This document shows, one piece after another, positions 33,606-43,003 of a stretch of DNA of 64,000 nucleotides. Each line of letters opens with the position of its first letter. The stretch's first letter is position 1. The notes under the pieces are model-generated. The model saw nothing but the letters and a program-made list of their open reading frames with translations, searched no databases and had not been told where the DNA came from. Made by a program: the position numbers and the translations under genes. Source of the DNA: Pedobacter cryoconitis. GTDB taxonomy: Bacteria > Bacteroidota > Bacteroidia > Sphingobacteriales > Sphingobacteriaceae. The DNA is taken from the NCBI RefSeq assembly GCF_014200605.1, contig NZ_JACHCE010000002.1, positions 115,300-179,299 on the forward strand, in the 5' to 3' direction.

Positions 33606-34832
33606 ATGGCTACAGGATTACGGGAAGAAATGGCCTCTATTGCTCAAAAAGGGTTGCTGCAGCCTAAAGAGACATTGTCAGAAATTAAACAGAAAAGCAA
33701 TAGTCTTTATATTGGTATTCCAAAAGAGATCTCTTTTCAGGAAACACGCATTGCACTTACACCATTATCCGTTGCACTTCTGGTCAATCACGGAAACAAA
33801 GTGTTGCTGGAAAGCGGTGCTGGCACAGGGGCAAATTTTTCAGATAATGATTACAGTGAACAGGGCGCACAGATTACATTCAATAAAAAGGATGTATATG
33901 ATGCCGATATCATTGTGAAAATTGCTCCTCCTACTTTAGAAGAAATCGAACTGATGCATAAAGGCCAGACATTGATTTCTGCTTTACAGATGGGCGCACT
34001 CAAAGAAGGCTACCTGAAAGCATTATTGAATAAGAAAATCAATGCCTTATGTTTTGAAAACCTGCGGGATGAAGGAAATATTTTAACTGTGGTACGTGCC
34101 ATGAGTGAAATTGTCGGAGCTACCTCTATCTTCATTGCAGCAGAATATTTAAGCAGTGTTACCGGTGGAAAAGGATTAATGCTTGGTGGATTTACCGGTG
34201 TTCCCCCTACCGAAATTGTCATTCTGGGCGCAGGAACAGTAGGCGAATATGCTGCCAGAACAGCACTTTCCCTGGGCGCTGAAGTTAAAGTCTTTGATAG
34301 CTCTATTTATCGCCTGCGCCGTCTGCAGAATAATTTAGGCAGCCGTGTATTTACTTCTGTTATGCAGCCAATCGTTCTTGGAAAGGCTGTAACTACCTGT
34401 GATGTTGTTATCGGTGCCATCCGTGCTACAAATGGCAGAAGTCCCTGTGTGATCATGGAAGAGACCGTGAGCAGAATGAAACCGGACTCGGTTGTGATTG
34501 ATGTAAGTATAGACCAGGGCGGCTGTTTTGAGACTTCAGAAGTAACGAATCATAAAGACCCCGTTTTCAGGAAACATGACGTCATTCATTATTGTGTCCC
34601 TAATATCGCATCCAGAGTTCCCAGGACAGCTTCTTATGCCCTGACCAATATCTTTACCCCAATTCTGGTAGATATAGGGGAAATGGGCGGCTTAATGAGC
34701 CTGGTATGGAACAAACCTGGTATCAGAGAAGCCCTTTATATTTTTAAAGGCCACCTGACCAGTAAAGATCTGGCAGCCCGGTTTGGCCTTCCTTATAAAG
34801 ATATTGAACTGCTGGTTGCTGCCAACCAATAA
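33606..34832 (+). CDS. ald: Alanine dehydrogenase
   Basis: A 408-residue NAD-dependent enzyme for L-alanine and pyruvate interconversion. The AlaDh/PNT N-terminal domain starts at IGIPKEISFQETRIALTP (about residues 34-51) after a roughly 30-residue helical extension, and the NAD-binding Rossmann part has VILGAGTVGEYAA. The catalytic region MGALKEGYLKALL and the end TNIFTPILVDIGEMGG are conserved. It follows tsaE by 63 nt. Its stop codon directly abuts the stop codon of the convergent MFS gene. Confidence 0.9.
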   Translation: MATGLREEMASIAQKGLLQPKETLSEIKQKSNSLYIGIPKEISFQETRIALTPLSVALLVNHGNKVLLESGAGTGANFSDNDYSEQGAQITFNKKDVYDADIIVKIAPPTLEEIELMHKGQTLISALQMGALKEGYLKALLNKKINALCFENLRDEGNILTVVRAMSEIVGATSIFIAAEYLSSVTGGKGLMLGGFTGVPPTEIVILGAGTVGEYAARTALSLGAEVKVFDSSIYRLRRLQNNLGSRVFTSVMQPIVLGKAVTTCDVVIGAIRATNGRSPCVIMEETVSRMKPDSVVIDVSIDQGGCFETSEVTNHKDPVFRKHDVIHYCVPNIASRVPRTASYALTNIFTPILVDIGEMGGLMSLVWNKPGIREALYIFKGHLTSKDLAARFGLPYKDIELLVAANQ

Positions 34833-36011
34833 TTAAGCTACTTCTGCAGGCCTGGCTTTCCAGATAAACTGAAGATAAACCAATGCCGCAATAGTAATAC
34901 CCGTACAGATAAAAAATGTATAGGGTATGGTTTTGATATTGTCTATAAATAACCATCCGGCAAGCAAAGCCCCCAGCCCAATTCCGGCTTCCAGTGCGAT
35001 ATACATCGTGGCCATAGCCTTTCCGCGGTGTTTTGGATCACTCAGATCTATCGTCCATGCATTTGCTGTTGGCGAGAGCATGCCTGTTGCTACACCGTAT
35101 AAGGCAGAAGCTGCCATTAGGGTAAAAGATGAGTTTGCCAGACCTATACACAATAAGGAAACCGCTAATAAGGCAAGGGATATTTTTAAGATTAAAACCC
35201 GTCCATGTTTATCAGACGCTTTACCGGCAACAAACCTGATCAGTAAAGAAGTGATGGTAAATACCATAAAAAACAACCCTTTATTACTGGTACCCAGATA
35301 TTTACTCCAATCCCCTACAACTGTCAGGATGACGCCATAACTCACATAACTGAGCAAAGTGATCAAAGCAGCCGGTATGACTCTCCATTCAAGAATATCC
35401 TGTCTTTTAATTTTAAGTAATGAAAAACTGAATGGTTGTTTTTCCTTAAGCGTTTCTTTCATATTCCAAAGGATAACAATTGACGATAGCGCAAAAACAG
35501 AAGAGCAGTAAAACAGTATATTGATTGAAAAATGATCAGTAATTGTACTTCCTATAGCCGGTCCTATAGCAAGCCCGGTGCTGAAACAAATCCCATGAAT
35601 ACCCATTGCCTCTCCCCACCTGTTTATAGGGACAAGATCTGCCACATAAGCTGCTGTAGCAGTGGGTTTAAACCCTGTAGAAAATCCATGAATTAACCTA
35701 AGTAATAAAAATCCAGAAATTGTAGTCAATACAGGATATAGAAATCCACAAACAAAACAAACGATAGAACCCACAGCCATGACAGGGACCCGGCCTACTG
35801 TGTCGGTCAGTTTACCACTAAAAGGCCGGCAAATTCCGGCTGTGAGCGTAAATAACGCAACGATTAACCCTTTATAAGAAGCACCGCCCATTGCACTCAG
35901 ATAAGCAGGTAATTCAGGAATTAACATATTAAAACTCGCTGAAAAGAGGAAAGAACTTAAACATACCAGGCCAAATTGCAGGGTATAAATCGATTGATCG
36001 GACTTTTGCAT
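34833..36011 (-). CDS. MFS family transporter
   Basis: A 392-residue inner-membrane protein with about 12 transmembrane segments. The motif A-like GKLTDTVGRVPV lies between TM2 and TM3, and a second-half copy reads GKASDKHGRVLI. The pattern matches DHA1-type drug or sugar exporters. No substrate-specific context is present. It is convergent with ald without any intergenic base. A large hairpin element lies between it and the dacB gene upstream. Confidence 0.88.
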   Translation of the reverse strand: MQKSDQSIYTLQFGLVCLSSFLFSASFNMLIPELPAYLSAMGGASYKGLIVALFTLTAGICRPFSGKLTDTVGRVPVMAVGSIVCFVCGFLYPVLTTISGFLLLRLIHGFSTGFKPTATAAYVADLVPINRWGEAMGIHGICFSTGLAIGPAIGSTITDHFSINILFYCSSVFALSSIVILWNMKETLKEKQPFSFSLLKIKRQDILEWRVIPAALITLLSYVSYGVILTVVGDWSKYLGTSNKGLFFMVFTITSLLIRFVAGKASDKHGRVLILKISLALLAVSLLCIGLANSSFTLMAASALYGVATGMLSPTANAWTIDLSDPKHRGKAMATMYIALEAGIGLGALLAGWLFIDNIKTIPYTFFICTGITIAALVYLQFIWKARPAEVA

Positions 36012-36140
36012 ATCCGGGCAAAAATAGAGATTAAATTTATAGAAGCTGTTTAATTTGTGTTATCAAATGAAGAAGAAGTATAAGGGATGAAAACCGTTAG
36101 TATTCTTGTTAAAAACTGCATTGAAACGCTATTAAACCAG

Positions 36141-36201
36141 CCTTGAGAGGGGGTTGGAAGGACTCAGGTCATTGCAGGGTCCTTCCAATGTCCTTTCAAG
36201 G
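36141..36201. repeat. Large imperfect inverted repeat (hairpin element)
   Basis: The 23-nt left arm (36141-36163) and right arm (36179-36201) match at 19 of 23 positions around a 15-nt loop; the inner 10 bp (TTGGAAGGAC / GTCCTTCCAA) are perfect. A second possible pairing uses GGGGTTG (36149-36156 region) with CAACCCC (about 36219-36226). There is no T tract, so it is not a simple terminator. It lies between the dacB stop and the MFS start on the minus strand. Confidence 0.75.
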
Positions 36202-36261
36202 CCCTTACAACACAGTTTTCAACCCCTTTTCTACCAGGCTGCAAGAGGTCAACCGCAAGTT

Positions 36262-37602
36262 TTAATATTTTTCGTGGATATAGCCCATCATTCTGGCCAT
36301 TTCTGCCTTGATTTCAGCTATCGGACGCATGAAATTATTATTCATGAAAGAGAAGATCAGGGTTCTTCCCTTTTTAGTGACCAGATAACCACTTTGGTTA
36401 TAATTATTAGAAAAAGTCCCCGTTTTAGCAAATACATAAGGATGATCTGTTTTTGGATAGGCGTTTTTCAGGGTGCCCCTCTGGCCTCCTGCAGGCAGCA
36501 TACTAAATAATTTTTCTCTGTTATTGATCTCTTTATCAATCATTTTCAAGAGCATGACCATATCTGCCGGACTAAACAAATTCATCCGGGACAATCCTGA
36601 TCCATCTACCCAGCGTGGTTTTTGAGGCAGATTTTTCAGATATTTATCCAGTACATAACGGATTACATCGGTTCCGCTTAATTCCTGTTGAAACTGATTG
36701 GCATAAACCAGCAGTAATTGTTCTGCAATAAAATTGTCGCTCGGCAACAGCATTTCTCTGAAAACATCCTCCGATTTCATATTATAAACCGTTTTTGCAT
36801 TAACAGGCATCCTCCTGCTGATTAGCTCAATATCACGGTGTAAAGTATCTCTGAGCAATTTTAGTGTAATTAAAGTACTTGTTTGATAAGGAATAAGCTG
36901 CATAAAATCATTTGGGGCAGCTGCCGGGGGGTAGTTAAATTCATTAGTTTTAGTGCTTCTGATCACTGTAAAACCCTTACCTTTCATCGTACTGTCCCTG
37001 ACAAGGCCCCCCTGAAAGTAAGGCAGGTCTGTATGCAGTTTACCTTGTTTATTTTGAACCGCAACCAGGTTATCCATTACAGGAAGTTCAGTAATTTCAG
37101 CCTGCGTATCTTCGTTGTAATCATCCCAGGCCCATCCCTGTCCATAAACATTACCTGCATATCTGCCCGGAGCAAAAAATAGTTTCTTAGAACTTGAAGA
37201 AAGAAAACTTAAGACTTTATCGCCCTGCATTCTTCGTTTCAAAAAAGAAGGGTCGCCTGTTCCCCAGAAAATAAGAGAATCCCCCAGCTCGATATAACGC
37301 AACGAAGGAATAGAATCAGATAGTATTTTAAGCCCTGCGTAAAAAGTATATAATTTCACATTCGATGCCGGTATAAAATACTTATCCGCATCTTTCTGAT
37401 ATATCACCTCATTCTGGTCAGGATCTGCTAAGGAAAAACCAAAAACATGGTCGTTCAGAACAGGGGAATCTTTGATAAAACGCCCCACATTTTTTTCCAT
37501 CTGCTGCCGGACACTGCAGCTTTCAAAAAGAAGTAAAGTCAGCAAAACGAAAACCGACTGCATATAACCTGGTATTTTAACGCTCATCCCTTTGTTTATC
37601 AT
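36262..37602 (-). CDS. dacB: D-alanyl-D-alanine carboxypeptidase, S13/PBP4 family lipoprotein
   Basis: A 446-residue low-molecular-weight penicillin-binding protein that trims or opens peptidoglycan crosslinks. Active-site motifs are SNVK (in IPASNVKLYT), SDN (LLPSDNFIAEQLL) and KTG (VFAKTGTFSNN). The signal sequence ends in LLLFESC, a lipobox, so it is probably an envelope lipoprotein. The ATG at 37602 is used; an internal ATG at residue 6 is also possible. It stands alone. Confidence 0.9.
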   Translation of the reverse strand: MINKGMSVKIPGYMQSVFVLLTLLLFESCSVRQQMEKNVGRFIKDSPVLNDHVFGFSLADPDQNEVIYQKDADKYFIPASNVKLYTFYAGLKILSDSIPSLRYIELGDSLIFWGTGDPSFLKRRMQGDKVLSFLSSSSKKLFFAPGRYAGNVYGQGWAWDDYNEDTQAEITELPVMDNLVAVQNKQGKLHTDLPYFQGGLVRDSTMKGKGFTVIRSTKTNEFNYPPAAAPNDFMQLIPYQTSTLITLKLLRDTLHRDIELISRRMPVNAKTVYNMKSEDVFREMLLPSDNFIAEQLLLVYANQFQQELSGTDVIRYVLDKYLKNLPQKPRWVDGSGLSRMNLFSPADMVMLLKMIDKEINNREKLFSMLPAGGQRGTLKNAYPKTDHPYVFAKTGTFSNNYNQSGYLVTKKGRTLIFSFMNNNFMRPIAEIKAEMARMMGYIHEKY

Positions 37603-37806
37603 TGATCAGAACCGAATATATTGCTTTTTAACAGAACTGACTAAGTTAAGATTAAGATCATGAAAGATAGATAATCGGCATTTATCCTCACCAGGATTTA
37701 AAAATGTGCTGTTTTTGAGACTTATAGCCTTTCGTTTTATTCATCTGCGTTATGATTAGCAAAGAAAGCCTGATATATTTGCAGGAAAAAAAGCGTTGTC
37801 TGTTAT

Positions 37807-38748
37807 ATGAGAGCAATTAACTCCCTGTCAATTTTTGTCAGTTTAAGCCTGCTGTTTACAGCTTGTCATACTAAACCGGAAAAAGAAAAATCAACATCAA
37901 CAGATAAGCTGGATGTCACTACTGTAAAAGGGATCAGATATACCGAAGTAAAACGTCGTTTCAGTAACGGGTTATCATTTGACACTACAGGTTTTCAGCA
38001 GGAACCGAGCTGGATTATTCAGTTTAAATCTGCTGATACAGTCCTGGCCTATGACCCTGCCCAAAAGATTATGCAGGGCTTTCATCTCCACCATGATCAC
38101 GCAGATGTATTTAATTTCGCTAAAGAATGGTTCAGGTTTAAGCTAATCAGTAAAGACAGTCTTGTTTTTCAAAGGCTTCAGGTCACCAAAAAGGAAATTG
38201 CAGATGATATACGCTCTGATGTAAACATGACCTTTTATGCAGATGATTATATCAAAAATAAATTAAAAACAACTGCCGGAAAATTACAACGGCCAAGTAA
38301 AACTGATACTGTTTTTATTAAAGAAATGGTTGCAAGGGCAAATAAATATCCTGATAACCGGGATAGTGTTTTTGCTGGCAGACAAATAGCTACGCTGCGT
38401 GCCCGCGATAACAGGATTACTGTGGAACGATTGAGCAGTGTCGATAAATTAAATGGCAGAACTGAGGCTTATGATTATCTCTATCCCCGTTATAAACTGG
38501 TGATTCCGGATGCTTATAAAGACTTTGCTTACGAATTCAATGTAATCGTTGATGAAAAAGGAAAATTACAACTCAGCTATTTCTTTACTAATCTGCCTGA
38601 ATTTAAAGAAACACGTAAAAAAGTACTTGCTGGAATTACCAGCGTATACCTTCAAAATTTACTTATAATTAAACCAGGAAGCACGTTAGGGATACCACAT
38701 GCCAGTGAAATTACTGTGAACGTAACCGGCAGAAAACCTGCAAAATAA
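37807..38748 (+). CDS. Hypothetical lipoprotein
   Basis: A 313-residue protein with a lipoprotein signal (MRAINSLSIFVSLSLLFTAC) followed by a charged linker (HTKPEKEKSTSTDK). I do not recognise a family. Visible traits are a histidine cluster HLHHDHAD near residue 97, a conserved-looking core KEWFRFKLISKDSLVFQRL, and a C-terminal part that includes LSYFFTNLPEFKETRKKVL. A -7-type box TATATTTG lies at 37774-37781, 25 nt before the ATG. It is monocistronic. Confidence 0.75.
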   Translation: MRAINSLSIFVSLSLLFTACHTKPEKEKSTSTDKLDVTTVKGIRYTEVKRRFSNGLSFDTTGFQQEPSWIIQFKSADTVLAYDPAQKIMQGFHLHHDHADVFNFAKEWFRFKLISKDSLVFQRLQVTKKEIADDIRSDVNMTFYADDYIKNKLKTTAGKLQRPSKTDTVFIKEMVARANKYPDNRDSVFAGRQIATLRARDNRITVERLSSVDKLNGRTEAYDYLYPRYKLVIPDAYKDFAYEFNVIVDEKGKLQLSYFFTNLPEFKETRKKVLAGITSVYLQNLLIIKPGSTLGIPHASEITVNVTGRKPAK

Positions 38749-38843
38749 ATCTCCAAAAATTATATTTATCAAAAAATGAAGCATTTGCACATTATAAAAA
38801 AATAATTACTACATTGCAGACTTAATTATTAATACATAATACA

Positions 38844-39035
38844 ATGCAAGAAGGAACAGTAAAATTTTTCAATGTAACTAAAGGTTTTGGATTTATCGTA
38901 CCAGCGAATGGCGATAGCGAAATTTTTGTACATTCAACAGGCCTTATCGATGAAATCCGTGAAAACGACAAAGTAGAATACGATGTTGAAAGCGGTAAAA
39001 AAGGTTTGAATGCGATCAATGTTAAAGTAATCTAG
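38844..39035 (+). CDS. Cold-shock domain protein
   Basis: A 63-residue single OB-fold protein that binds single-stranded RNA/DNA and melts RNA structure. RNP1 is KGFGFI and RNP2 is IFVHSTGL; the opening is GTVKFFN where KWFN is common. The upstream DNA has a long AT-rich leader with a possible TTTG/TACATTGC promoter pair (38784-38817). A strong terminator follows at 39059-39090. Confidence 0.92.
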   Translation: MQEGTVKFFNVTKGFGFIVPANGDSEIFVHSTGLIDEIRENDKVEYDVESGKKGLNAINVKVI

Positions 39036-39058
39036 ATTATTATAACCATAATTCGTAC

Positions 39059-39090
39059 AAGCTTCCTGATGAGATATCGGGAAGCTTTTT
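39059..39090 (+). terminator. Rho-independent terminator of the cold-shock gene
   Basis: AAGCTTCCTGAT (39059-39070) pairs with ATCGGGAAGCTT (39076-39087), with one G-U pair and a 5-nt loop, followed by a T run. Confidence 0.85.
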
Positions 39091-39225
39091 TTATGCCCTT
39101 TAAAACCTGTTTTGTGTTACGAAACGACTATTCTTCTCCTAAAGGATAAAAAAACAGTAATTACATTCGTTCTCTCTACAAGGCTTTTTTATCTTTAAAA
39201 ATAAAAGCGCTGCTGCGCAACAGGG

Positions 39226-42200
39226 ATGGACAGTAATTACAGACTTTTAATTTCAAAGATTAATGAATTTAAACAGCAGTTTTATCTCAATAAACTGCTT
39301 CATGGCCTGATTTATACGCTTGCCCTGTTATTTGCCCTTTACCTTATTCTATTTATCCTGGTGTATTTTCTGCACCCCGCCCCGCTGATAAAAACAATAC
39401 TTTTCTTTTCTTATTTACTGATTTTACTGGTTTCAACTGCTATAGGGATAATTAAACCTGCATTGGCCTATTTCAGATTAAGTAAAACACTTAGTATGGA
39501 AGAAGCTGCAGAGCTTATAGGGAATCATTTTCAGCCTGTACGTGATAAATTACTAAACACCTTACAGCTCAAAGCCCTCGCCGATTTATCCCCGGTCCAT
39601 AATCAGCTGATCTTAGCCGGAATAGATCAGAAAATTAATGAATTAACCCCTGTGCCTTTTAGTAAGGCCATAAATTTGGGTGACAATAAAAAACTGATCA
39701 AATATTTCCTGGTGCCACTGGCCCTGATTATTCTGATTGGTTTGCTTGCACCCGCTGTATTAAGAGAAGGAACAAAGAGTTTTGTTCAATATGATCAGGT
39801 AATCCTGCCTCCCGCACCTTTTGATTTCGTCCTGCTGAATAAAACACTTGCCGTTACACAAGGTGATGATTTACAGCTTAATTTAAAAATAGATGGTGAT
39901 CAGTTGCCTCAGGAAGTTTACATGAAAGATGGATTGAATACTTTCAAATTCGAAAAAAAAACCAGCAGTCTTTTTCAGTATACACTCAAAAACCTGCAGC
40001 AAACACAGGTAATTCAATTTAATGCAGGCGGTTTTGATTCCAGATCTTATACATTAATTGTCAAGCCAAGACCTGCAGTATTGACCATGGAGGCCAGCCT
40101 GAACTACCCTGCTTATCTGAAGAAAAAGAATGAGTTAATAGCTAATGCCGGTGATTTAATCTTACCCGAAGGCACTACCGTGACCTGGAAGATCTCTACA
40201 GAGAATACAAAACAGCTTTTATTTGCCCTTGGCACTCACACACAGGAGCTTCCGGTAGTAAATAACTCAGCCATTTTTAAAGCTTTGCTTAAAAAAAATC
40301 AGGATTACCGGGTTATTCCTAAAAATGAATTTTCCCTGCATAAGGATTCTATTATGCATAAAATTGAAGTCATTGCTGATTTATCTCCCACTATTGAAGT
40401 CAAAGAAACACCGGATTCAATAAGCCGTAAGGCCTTATATTTTACGGGAAATATCCACGATGATCATGGATTTAGTGCGTTGAAGTTTATTTATACACTT
40501 AAAGAAAATGGAGTCGCGAAGAAAACTGTACAAACAGGAATTCCTGTTAAATCAGATCAGCTGGAAAATGCATTTTTCTATTTCTGGAATCTTAAAAACA
40601 TAACCATCAAACCAGGTCAGTTATTGGAGTATTATTTAGAAGTAGCAGATAATGATGCTGTGAATGGCCCTAAAAAAAGCCGCACCCCTATAAAAATTTA
40701 TGCAGAACCAACGCCTGCCCAGCTTGAAAAACAAATGAATACGGCAAGCACAAAATTAAAACAGCAGATGGAATCGGCCATTAAACTGGCTGGCCAGGTA
40801 GAGAAAGAAAGTAAGAAACTGGGCGAAACTCTCCTGGACAAAAAGGAACTCTCTTTTGAGGATAAAAAAGAAATTAACCAATTGCTGGACAAACAGAAAA
40901 AGCTGGAAGAGGTAGTTAAAGACATACAGGAGGCAAAAAAGAAAAATACATTTAATGCTCAGGAAAATGATGCACTTAAACAGGATCTGGCCGAAAAACA
41001 GAAAAAAATAGACGATTTGTTTAACAATGTCCTTGATGCTAAAACTAAAGATCTGCTTGAGAAACTACAAAATATGATCACTCAGAATAACAAAGATCAG
41101 ACGCAGCAGGAACTGAGTAAGATGACTATGGATAACAAATCTTTAAAGAATGAACTGGACAGGATTCTGGAGTTATATAAACAATTAGAATTTGAACAGA
41201 ACCTTCAAAATAAAATTGATCGTTTAACTGAACTCGCAAAAACACAAAAAGAACTAAGTAAATCAACTGCTGATAAAAAAAATACGCTGGAGTCTTTGAA
41301 AAAAAGTCAGGAGAAACAACAGGAAGATTTCAATACGCTCCAAAAAGAAATGAAAGAACTTGATGCAAAAAATCAGGCTCTGGAACGCCCCAACTCTTTT
41401 AAACCACAGGAGAAAAAACAACAGGAAATTCAAAAGCAACAGCAGCAGAGTTTAGACAAATTAGCACAGAATCAAAGACAGAAAGCTTCAGAGCAACAGC
41501 AAAAGGCAGCTGATCAAATGCAGGAAATGGCGCAGCAGCTTAAAGATGAACAGCAGTCTGCGACAGAAATGGAAAGCAATCTGCAGACAGAAGAATTAAG
41601 ATTATTGTTGCAGCATTTACTTAAAACATCTTTCGATCAGGAAAAAGTGATGCTGAGTTTAAAGAAAATGGCTTTTAATGACCCTGCATATATACAAAAT
41701 GTACAATTACAACGCGGAATAAAGGATAATCTAAAAACCATTTCAGACAGTCTTTCTTCTCTGAGCAGAAGGGTTCCGCAAATCCAGACTGCGGTAAATG
41801 ATGAGATGCAGCAAATCAATTTTAATCTGGATAAAAGTCTGGAAAATCTGGCCGACCGCAGAACTTATGAGGCCGTAAAAAATCAGCAATATACAATGAC
41901 TTCGATTAATAACCTGTCATTAATGCTTAACGAAGCCCTTGAACAACTGGAAAAAAATAAGCGCAATGCGAAGTCGGGTGGAAAGGGAAAAGGAAAACAA
42001 TCCATGCAAACTTTACAGCAAATGCAACAGCAGCTAAATAAAAATATGGAGCAGGCCCGTCAGCAATTACAAAAAGAAGGTAAGCAGGGGAATGTTCCTA
42101 AAGGAGAAATGAGTGAGAACTTTGCGAAAATGGCACAGCAGCAGCAGATGATCCGGGAAGCTTTGCAAAAACTCAATACAGAAGAAAATAAAGATGGAAA

Positions 42201-42540
42201 AGGAAAGCTCGGTAATTTAAACCAGGTCATTAAAGACATGAAAAGTACCGAAACTGAGCTGATCAATAAAAGACTGGAAGAGGCAACAATCAAACGCCAG
42301 CAAGAAGTACTCACCAAGTTACTGGAAGCAGATAAAGCGACCAGAGAACAAAATGAAGATGGTAAAAGAGAAAGCAAAGCTGGAAAAGATTTCCCTCCAT
42401 CCTATCCTAAACTTCTGCAACAATTTAAAAAGAAACAGACCAGTGAACAGGAGTTGTTTCAGAAATTGCCTCCTTCATTAAATTACTATTACAAAAATAA
42501 AATAGCGGACTATTTTAAATTGCTAAATTTGCAGCCGTAA
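39226..42540 (+). CDS. DUF4175 family giant coiled-coil membrane protein
   Basis: A 1104-residue protein. Two transmembrane helices lie near residues 23-47 and 52-74 and a third near 163-180, followed by a large extracytoplasmic part with Ig-like beta stretches (about 200-495). From about 500 to 1090 the protein is a long coiled coil that is rich in Q, K and E, with runs such as KQQQQQ and MQQMQQQ. It matches the DUF4175 family, whose function is not established. It lies 10 nt before ybeY. The lack of proline and the heptad pattern suggest an extended rod anchored in the inner membrane. Confidence 0.85.
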   Translation: MDSNYRLLISKINEFKQQFYLNKLLHGLIYTLALLFALYLILFILVYFLHPAPLIKTILFFSYLLILLVSTAIGIIKPALAYFRLSKTLSMEEAAELIGNHFQPVRDKLLNTLQLKALADLSPVHNQLILAGIDQKINELTPVPFSKAINLGDNKKLIKYFLVPLALIILIGLLAPAVLREGTKSFVQYDQVILPPAPFDFVLLNKTLAVTQGDDLQLNLKIDGDQLPQEVYMKDGLNTFKFEKKTSSLFQYTLKNLQQTQVIQFNAGGFDSRSYTLIVKPRPAVLTMEASLNYPAYLKKKNELIANAGDLILPEGTTVTWKISTENTKQLLFALGTHTQELPVVNNSAIFKALLKKNQDYRVIPKNEFSLHKDSIMHKIEVIADLSPTIEVKETPDSISRKALYFTGNIHDDHGFSALKFIYTLKENGVAKKTVQTGIPVKSDQLENAFFYFWNLKNITIKPGQLLEYYLEVADNDAVNGPKKSRTPIKIYAEPTPAQLEKQMNTASTKLKQQMESAIKLAGQVEKESKKLGETLLDKKELSFEDKKEINQLLDKQKKLEEVVKDIQEAKKKNTFNAQENDALKQDLAEKQKKIDDLFNNVLDAKTKDLLEKLQNMITQNNKDQTQQELSKMTMDNKSLKNELDRILELYKQLEFEQNLQNKIDRLTELAKTQKELSKSTADKKNTLESLKKSQEKQQEDFNTLQKEMKELDAKNQALERPNSFKPQEKKQQEIQKQQQQSLDKLAQNQRQKASEQQQKAADQMQEMAQQLKDEQQSATEMESNLQTEELRLLLQHLLKTSFDQEKVMLSLKKMAFNDPAYIQNVQLQRGIKDNLKTISDSLSSLSRRVPQIQTAVNDEMQQINFNLDKSLENLADRRTYEAVKNQQYTMTSINNLSLMLNEALEQLEKNKRNAKSGGKGKGKQSMQTLQQMQQQLNKNMEQARQQLQKEGKQGNVPKGEMSENFAKMAQQQQMIREALQKLNTEENKDGKGKLGNLNQVIKDMKSTETELINKRLEEATIKRQQEVLTKLLEADKATREQNEDGKRESKAGKDFPPSYPKLLQQFKKKQTSEQELFQKLPPSLNYYYKNKIADYFKLLNLQP

Positions 42541-42550
42541 ATTGTGATAC

Positions 42551-43003
42551 ATGAGCAAACCAGCTATTAATTTTTTTTTAGAAGACGTTAAGTATACCCT
42601 CAAAAATAAAACCCTGATCAGAAACTGGATCAATGATACGATCATTGCCGAAGGCTATCAGTTGGAGGAGTTAACTTTTATCTTGTGTTCTGATGAATAT
42701 TTGCTGGCTATAAACCAACAGTATCTCAACCATGACACTTATACTGATGTGATTACTTTTGATAACTCAGAGACGCTTAAAATGATCGAAGGGGATATCT
42801 TTATCAGTATTGAACGTATTCAGGAAAATGCAAAACAATTCAAAGGAACTGTACTTGATGAATTGTGCAGAGTAATGATTCACGGTACGCTTCACCTGTT
42901 AGGTTACAAAGACAAGGGAAAGGCAGCAAAAACACTGATGACACAAAAAGAAGATGAATATCTGGCCTTATTCAGTGCTTCTTTGGGAAAATTAGCTATT
43001 TAA
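42551..43003 (+). CDS. ybeY: Endoribonuclease YbeY
   Basis: A 150-residue rRNA-maturation endoribonuclease. The metal motif HGTLHLLGYKDK has His111 and His115, but the third ligand position of the canonical H-x3-H-x5-H is Asp121. Flanking motifs are YTDVITFDN and GDIFISIERIQENA. The Asp variant looks like a lineage feature, not damage, because the rest is intact. It follows the DUF4175 gene by 10 nt and is likely cotranscribed with it. Confidence 0.92.
   Translation: MSKPAINFFLEDVKYTLKNKTLIRNWINDTIIAEGYQLEELTFILCSDEYLLAINQQYLNHDTYTDVITFDNSETLKMIEGDIFISIERIQENAKQFKGTVLDELCRVMIHGTLHLLGYKDKGKAAKTLMTQKEDEYLALFSASLGKLAI

Noticed and set aside
39226-42540. Antisense serine/leucine-rich frames within the DUF4175 gene
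   Set aside because: They are complements of the Q/K-rich coiled coil and carry no start or domain evidence.
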